A DNA stretch of 16,749 nucleotides. Source: CAIYMF01 sp943329595 (GTDB lineage Bacteria; Actinomycetota; Actinomycetes; S36-B12; CAIYMF01). Shown piece after piece: positions 12,868 through 16,749 of the stretch (the first letter of the stretch is position 1; every line of letters begins with the position of its first letter). Below the pieces are notes generated by a model. That model searched no databases, had not been told where the DNA came from, and was given only the letters and a program-made list of their open reading frames with translations. Both the position numbers and the translations under genes were made by a program. The stretch lies in assembly GCA_943329595.2 (NCBI GenBank), contig CALQEM020000052.1, positions 1 through 16,749 on the forward strand. The letters run 5' to 3'.

Positions 12868-14243
12868 CGCGCCGCCTCCAAGTCGTGGATGGTGCGCTCG
12901 AGGGCAGCGAGGTACTCCTGATGCGCCACCTCGAAGTAGTGGCGCGTCGACTCCTTGTACTGGGTTCCAGCGGTGAAGCGCCGGTCGACCTCGTGAACCA
13001 CGCGCTGGCGCAGGCGCGCTGCGACAGCGGGGCGATCGCGTCGGGCCTCGATATAGCGGGCGATGGTCTGGCCCTGCCAGTGGGCAAGGGTCCATTGGCC
13101 GCTGTCGGGCTGAATCAGGCCCGCCACCACCAGGGTGTCGAAAGCTGGGGTGAACATCTGCAGGAACAGGCGGGGATGGTCGTCGCTCCAGTTGAGCCAA
13201 CGGTCGTCGAGGAAGGGAAACCTCACCAGGTAGCCGGTGCAGAACACCACGAGGTCAGCCTCGACTCGCGGGCCGTTGGCGAACTCGATGGCGTCGGCAT
13301 CGAAACGCTCAATGTCGTCGACAGGAGTGATGTCGCCATGCCCCACGTAGTAGGGCAGTTGCTGATTCACGATGGGGTGTGTCTCGAAGAATTTGTGGTC
13401 GGGCTTCTTCAGGCCGAACTTCTCGAAGTCGCCCACGGTGAGTCTCAGGGTCGCCTTAAACATTTGGCGTCGGAGCCACAGCGGAAGCCGAAGCGCGAGC
13501 AGGAGGTCAGCCGTTTGGTCACTCGGGCGGCCGAGCGCGTATTTGGGGTTGTAGTAGTAGCCGCGTCGGGTCGAGTGCCACGTGTGCTCGGCGTTCTGGG
13601 CGCTCTCAACGGCCACGTCGCAGCCGGTGTTGCCCGCGCCCACCACCACCACTCGCCGACCGCGCACCACGTCGGATCCCTTGTAGTCGGCCGAGTGGAT
13701 GATGTCGCCAGCAAACGTCGCCTGGCCCGGGTACTGCGGCATCTTGGCGAACCAGTTGTGGCCGTTGGCAACAACGACACCGGCGTACCTGCGCGTGCTC
13801 TCGATGCCGCGGGCCCGGTCGAGCACGGTGACGTCCCAGCACGAGCTGGCATCTCCGGCATCAACCGGCTCACATCGCAGCACGTCGGTACTGAAGGCGA
13901 TGCGGTCGAGCAACCCGAAGTGCCGGGCGTACGAGGTGAAGTACTCCTTGATCTGGAAGTGGCTCGGGTAGTCGGGAAAACGGTCGGGCATCGGGAAGTC
14001 AGGAAACTGGGTAAAGGGCTTGCTCGAGATGAGATGGGTGGAGCGGTAAACGCGGCTGTTGTCAGCACCGAAGTTCCAGTTGCCGCCCACCTCCGGCTCG
14101 CGCTCGAAGCCGTCGGCGTCGATGCCGCTCTGCAGCAGCGCCTTGAGCGCGCTGAGCCCATGGGGGCCCGCACCCACCACGCACCAGGCATCGCCTCGGT
14201 CGAGTGAGACCACGCTGCTCGGCGGAGCGTCAACGGCGGTCAT
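12864..14243 (-). CDS. Flavin-containing monooxygenase (class B, FMO-like)
   Basis: A 459-residue flavoenzyme that would use FAD, NADPH and O2 to oxygenate a soft nucleophile or a ketone. The FAD site GAGPHG (24-29), the fingerprint FAGDIIHSADY (177-187, matching FxGxxxHxxxY) and the NADPH site GAGNTG (202-207) appear in family order, with FCTGY (334-338) near the C-terminal FAD contact. The tyrosine ending of the fingerprint favours FMO over classical Baeyer-Villiger enzymes, but mixed activities are known in such proteins. The ATG at 14243 follows GGAG by five bases and lies 12 bp after the purL stop. It shares a stop/start overlap with the hydrolase. Substrate unknown. Confidence 0.9.
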   Translation of the reverse strand: MTAVDAPPSSVVSLDRGDAWCVVGAGPHGLSALKALLQSGIDADGFEREPEVGGNWNFGADNSRVYRSTHLISSKPFTQFPDFPMPDRFPDYPSHFQIKEYFTSYARHFGLLDRIAFSTDVLRCEPVDAGDASSCWDVTVLDRARGIESTRRYAGVVVANGHNWFAKMPQYPGQATFAGDIIHSADYKGSDVVRGRRVVVVGAGNTGCDVAVESAQNAEHTWHSTRRGYYYNPKYALGRPSDQTADLLLALRLPLWLRRQMFKATLRLTVGDFEKFGLKKPDHKFFETHPIVNQQLPYYVGHGDITPVDDIERFDADAIEFANGPRVEADLVVFCTGYLVRFPFLDDRWLNWSDDHPRLFLQMFTPAFDTLVVAGLIQPDSGQWTLAHWQGQTIARYIEARRDRPAVAARLRQRVVHEVDRRFTAGTQYKESTRHYFEVAHQEYLAALERTIHDLEAAR

Positions 14244-14255
14244 GGCGACTCCAGT

Positions 14256-16526
14256 TCAGCTGACGAGACGCGGCAGGGTCGCCTCAGAGGCGGCCCGCAG
14301 TTCCTCGAGAGGGATAACGATGACGTCACCGTAGACCCCTTCGACCGTGATCGCAGGCTCAGAACCCGAGGCCGACACTCGTCCCAATGCCCGCACAGGC
14401 TGGTCGTGCTCGACGCAGGCCGCGAGAAACTCGACCTCGCGCTCGGGCGCAACAGCAACGACAACCCGCGCCGTGCTCTCCGACCACAGCAGCACGAAGG
14501 CATCGTCGCCCTCGGGCAGCGTGATCGTCGCCCCCCTTTCGGAGCGGAGGGCCATCTCGGTGAGCGTCTGCGCGAGTCCTCCGCCGGACACGTCGTGTGC
14601 CGCATCGAGGAGGCCGTCACCCGCCGACCACACCAGCAGGCGCGCGAGCCGCCGCTCGGCCTCAAGGTCGACCACCGGTGGTAGTCCTCCGAGGTGGCCG
14701 TGCACCTCGTGTGCCCACTCGGAGCCGCCGAACTCGTCGCGCGTCTCACCCAGCAGCAGCAGAGTGCAGCCCGCGGTCCACGACAGAGGGGTGCGCTTCG
14801 CGACGTCGGCGATCACGCCGAGGACGCCCACCACCGGAGTCGGGTGAATCGCCACGGTTCCTGTCTGGTTGTAAAACGACACGTTGCCACCGGTGACCGG
14901 GATGCCCAGTTGCAGGCAGGCATCGGCCAGCCCCTCGACCGCCTGCGAGAACTGCCACATCACTTCGGGGTCCTCAGGCGACCCGAAGTTGAGGCAGTTG
15001 GTCACGGCCAGCGGGGTGGCCCCGGTGGTGGCCACGTTGCGATACGCCTCGGCCAGCGAGTGCTGCGCCCCGACATAGGGATCGAGCTTGGCGACCCGAC
15101 TATTGCAGTCGGTGGACAGCGCGACTCCGAGCCCCGATTCTTCGTCGATGCGAATCATGCCGGAGTCCTCGGGCTGCGCGAGCACCGTGTTGCCCAGCAC
15201 GTAGCGGTCGAACTGGGAGGTGACCCACGACTTCGAGGCGAGGTTGGGAGCGCCAGTCATACGCACCCACGTCGAACGCACCTCGGCGGCCGATTCAGGA
15301 CGCGCGAGCCTTGCGGGGTCGTCGGCGGCCAGCGTGTCAATCCAGTCGGGACGCCGCAACGGACGCTTGTACACCGGGCCGTCGTGTGCCACCGTGCGCG
15401 GCGGCACATCGACGATGACTTCGCCGTGCCACGTGATGACCAGCCTGCCTCCGTCGGTGACCTCGCCGATGACGGTGGCGGTGACGTCCCACCTGTCGCA
15501 GATAGCGAGGAAGGCGTCGACGTTCTGGGGCGACACCACAGCGCACATGCGTTCCTGAGACTCGCTCATGAGGATTTCTTCGGGAGTGAGTGACGAGTCG
15601 CGCAGCGGCACGTGGTCGAGGGTCACACGCATGCCACCCTCACCGTTGCTGGCGAGCTCGGAGGTTGCACACGAAATGCCCGCCCCACCGAGGTCTTGGA
15701 TTCCTTCGACGAGCCCGGCGTGCAGCACCTCGAGCGTGCACTCGATCAGCAACTTCTCCTTGAACGGGTCGCCCACCTGCACGGCGGGCCGCTTCGCCGG
15801 GCCGCCCTCCTCGAAGGTCTCAGACGCGAGAACCGACACGCCACCAATGCCGTCGCCCCCGGTGCGGGCGCCGTACAGCACCACGAGGTTGCCGATGCCT
15901 GAGGCGCTCGCGAGGTGAATGTCTTCGTGCCGCATCGCGCCGACGCAGAGCGCGTTAACCAGCGGGTTGCCTTGGTACGACGGGTCGAACACGATTTCGC
16001 CGCCGATATTGGGCAGGCCGAGGCAGTTGCCATACCCACCAATTCCGGCCACCACGCCGGTGAGCACGCGGCGCGTGTCGGGGTGGTCGGGAGCGCCGAA
16101 CCGCAGGGGGTCCATCACGGCGAGGGGGCGAGCCCCCATCGACATGATGTCGCGCACGATGCCGCCGATGCCGGTAGCCGCACCCTGATAGGGCTCGACG
16201 TACGAGGGGTGATTGTGCGACTCAAGCTTAAACGTGACCGCCCAGCCGTCGCCGATGTCGACGACGCCGGCGTTCTCACCGATGCCTACGAGCAGCACGT
16301 CGGTCTCGGGCTTCTTCTCGCCGAACGCCTTGAGGTGCACCTTGCTCGACTTGTACGAGCAGTGCTCGCTCCACATCACCGAGTACATGGCGAGCTCGGC
16401 GCTAGTGGGCCGTCGACCGAGGATCTCGCGGATGCGCTCGTACTCGTCGGGCTTGAGCCCGAGCGCAGCGAAGGGCTGAGACGTCTCGGGGTTAGCCTCG
16501 GCATTGGCGACGGTGTCGACGTTCAT
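14256..16526 (-). CDS. purL: Phosphoribosylformylglycinamidine synthase subunit PurL (small type)
   Basis: A 756-residue ATP-dependent subunit that converts FGAR to FGAM with ammonia passed from PurQ, bridged by PurS. The length is that of the small, multi-subunit PurL rather than the ~1300-residue fused form. Diagnostic text is MWSEHCSYKS (51-60, active-site His55), FKLESHNHPSYVEPYQGAAT (99-118), GIGGIVRDIMSMGARP, GGNVSFYNQTG (from 546) and HDVSGGG (644-650). The ATG overlaps the purQ stop (ATGA). The next gene downstream, the monooxygenase, starts 12 bp after the stop, an unusual neighbour for purL. Confidence 0.97.
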   Translation of the reverse strand: MNVDTVANAEANPETSQPFAALGLKPDEYERIREILGRRPTSAELAMYSVMWSEHCSYKSSKVHLKAFGEKKPETDVLLVGIGENAGVVDIGDGWAVTFKLESHNHPSYVEPYQGAATGIGGIVRDIMSMGARPLAVMDPLRFGAPDHPDTRRVLTGVVAGIGGYGNCLGLPNIGGEIVFDPSYQGNPLVNALCVGAMRHEDIHLASASGIGNLVVLYGARTGGDGIGGVSVLASETFEEGGPAKRPAVQVGDPFKEKLLIECTLEVLHAGLVEGIQDLGGAGISCATSELASNGEGGMRVTLDHVPLRDSSLTPEEILMSESQERMCAVVSPQNVDAFLAICDRWDVTATVIGEVTDGGRLVITWHGEVIVDVPPRTVAHDGPVYKRPLRRPDWIDTLAADDPARLARPESAAEVRSTWVRMTGAPNLASKSWVTSQFDRYVLGNTVLAQPEDSGMIRIDEESGLGVALSTDCNSRVAKLDPYVGAQHSLAEAYRNVATTGATPLAVTNCLNFGSPEDPEVMWQFSQAVEGLADACLQLGIPVTGGNVSFYNQTGTVAIHPTPVVGVLGVIADVAKRTPLSWTAGCTLLLLGETRDEFGGSEWAHEVHGHLGGLPPVVDLEAERRLARLLVWSAGDGLLDAAHDVSGGGLAQTLTEMALRSERGATITLPEGDDAFVLLWSESTARVVVAVAPEREVEFLAACVEHDQPVRALGRVSASGSEPAITVEGVYGDVIVIPLEELRAASEATLPRLVS

Positions 16527-16749
16527 CGGGTGGCCCCCGATGCCACGAGCGAGCCAAGCACCGAGGCGAAGAAGGCAAGGCCGTCGGTGGTGGGGCCCGT
16601 GAGCGCCTCGACCGCGTGCTCCGGGTGCGGCATCAGCCCCACGACGTTGCCAGCCTCGTTACTGATTCCAGCGATGTCGCGCCGACTTCCGTTGGGGTTG
16701 ACCTCGAGGTACCGGGCCACGACCCGGCCCTCGGCCTCGAGTGCATCAA
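16523..16749 (-). CDS. purQ: Phosphoribosylformylglycinamidine synthase subunit PurQ (5' part off window)
   Basis: Only the last 74 residues are in the window. They include VARYLEVNPNGSRRDIAGI, NEAGNVVGLMPHPEHAVE and a C-terminal helix. The PHPEH motif supplies the His and Glu of the glutaminase triad of class I amidotransferases; the nucleophilic Cys lies upstream, outside. PurQ hydrolyses glutamine and channels ammonia to PurL. The stop overlaps the purL start by four bases. purS would be expected just upstream, beyond the window. Confidence 0.95.
   Translation of the reverse strand, partial: DALEAEGRVVARYLEVNPNGSRRDIAGISNEAGNVVGLMPHPEHAVEALTGPTTDGLAFFASVLGSLVASGATR

Noticed and set aside
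12868..13200. N-terminal extension of the alpha/beta-hydrolase
   Set aside because: The added residues overlap the monooxygenase gene in another frame and show no fold. GGAGG precedes the ATG at 12867.
12789..14207. Long plus-strand open frame (about 470 codons) opposite the monooxygenase
   Set aside because: It is antisense to a gene with clear FAD, NADPH and fingerprint motifs. Its translation has no recognisable domain and reflects GC-rich codon bias.
14694..15593. Plus-strand open frame of about 300 codons inside purL
   Set aside because: Antisense shadow of conserved PurL sequence; low-complexity His/Arg/Gly-rich translation.

Overview
The window is 16.7 kb of GC-rich chromosome from an actinomycete (class Actinomycetia). 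This rests on a near-canonical BldC regulator, a DUF3073 protein lying between bldC and purM, a PurF of the propeptide plus Fe-S type, a bacterial sterol-carrier protein near purF, frequent GTG/TTG starts, ATGA stop/start overlaps and probable leaderless starts. I cannot name a genus. No rRNA, tRNA, CRISPR array or transposase gene is visible.

Layout. (1) 1-1070, minus: 5' part of a family-2 glycosyltransferase gene whose C-terminal end appears to run into a second glycosyltransferase domain. (2) 1239-6376, plus: a molybdate operon consisting of a small HTH-Mop regulator, modA, modB, modC and a membrane-anchored alpha/beta-hydrolase of the Abhydrolase_9 type. An inverted repeat and a -10-like box lie in front of the regulator. 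(3) 6423-7146: bldC (minus) and a DUF3073 gene (plus), divergent across 307 bp. (4) 7203-9853, minus: purF-purM. (5) 10043-11236, plus: one secreted protein and two four-helix membrane proteins, overlapping or nearly so. (6) 11237-11617: a convergent intergenic region carrying an 82-bp direct repeat, four copies of an 18-21 nt motif, 12-bp tandem repeats and two perfect hairpins. (7) 11618-16749, minus: a tight five-gene run, purQ (partial), purL, a flavin-containing monooxygenase, an alpha/beta-hydrolase and a sterol-carrier-like protein.

How the genes work together. PurF commits PRPP to purine synthesis, PurQ with PurL (and PurS, not in the window) makes FGAM, and PurM closes the imidazole ring. 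ModABC imports molybdate and the HTH-Mop protein is its likely sensor. The monooxygenase, hydrolase and lipid-carrier genes embedded in the pur run form a plausible lipid or ketone oxidation module that shares transcription with purine synthesis.

The least explained items are the phased repeat block at 11273-11504, the FMO-hydrolase-SCP module coupled to purL, and the HTH-Mop regulator with its own candidate operator. Most of the rest is ordinary conserved actinobacterial chromosome.
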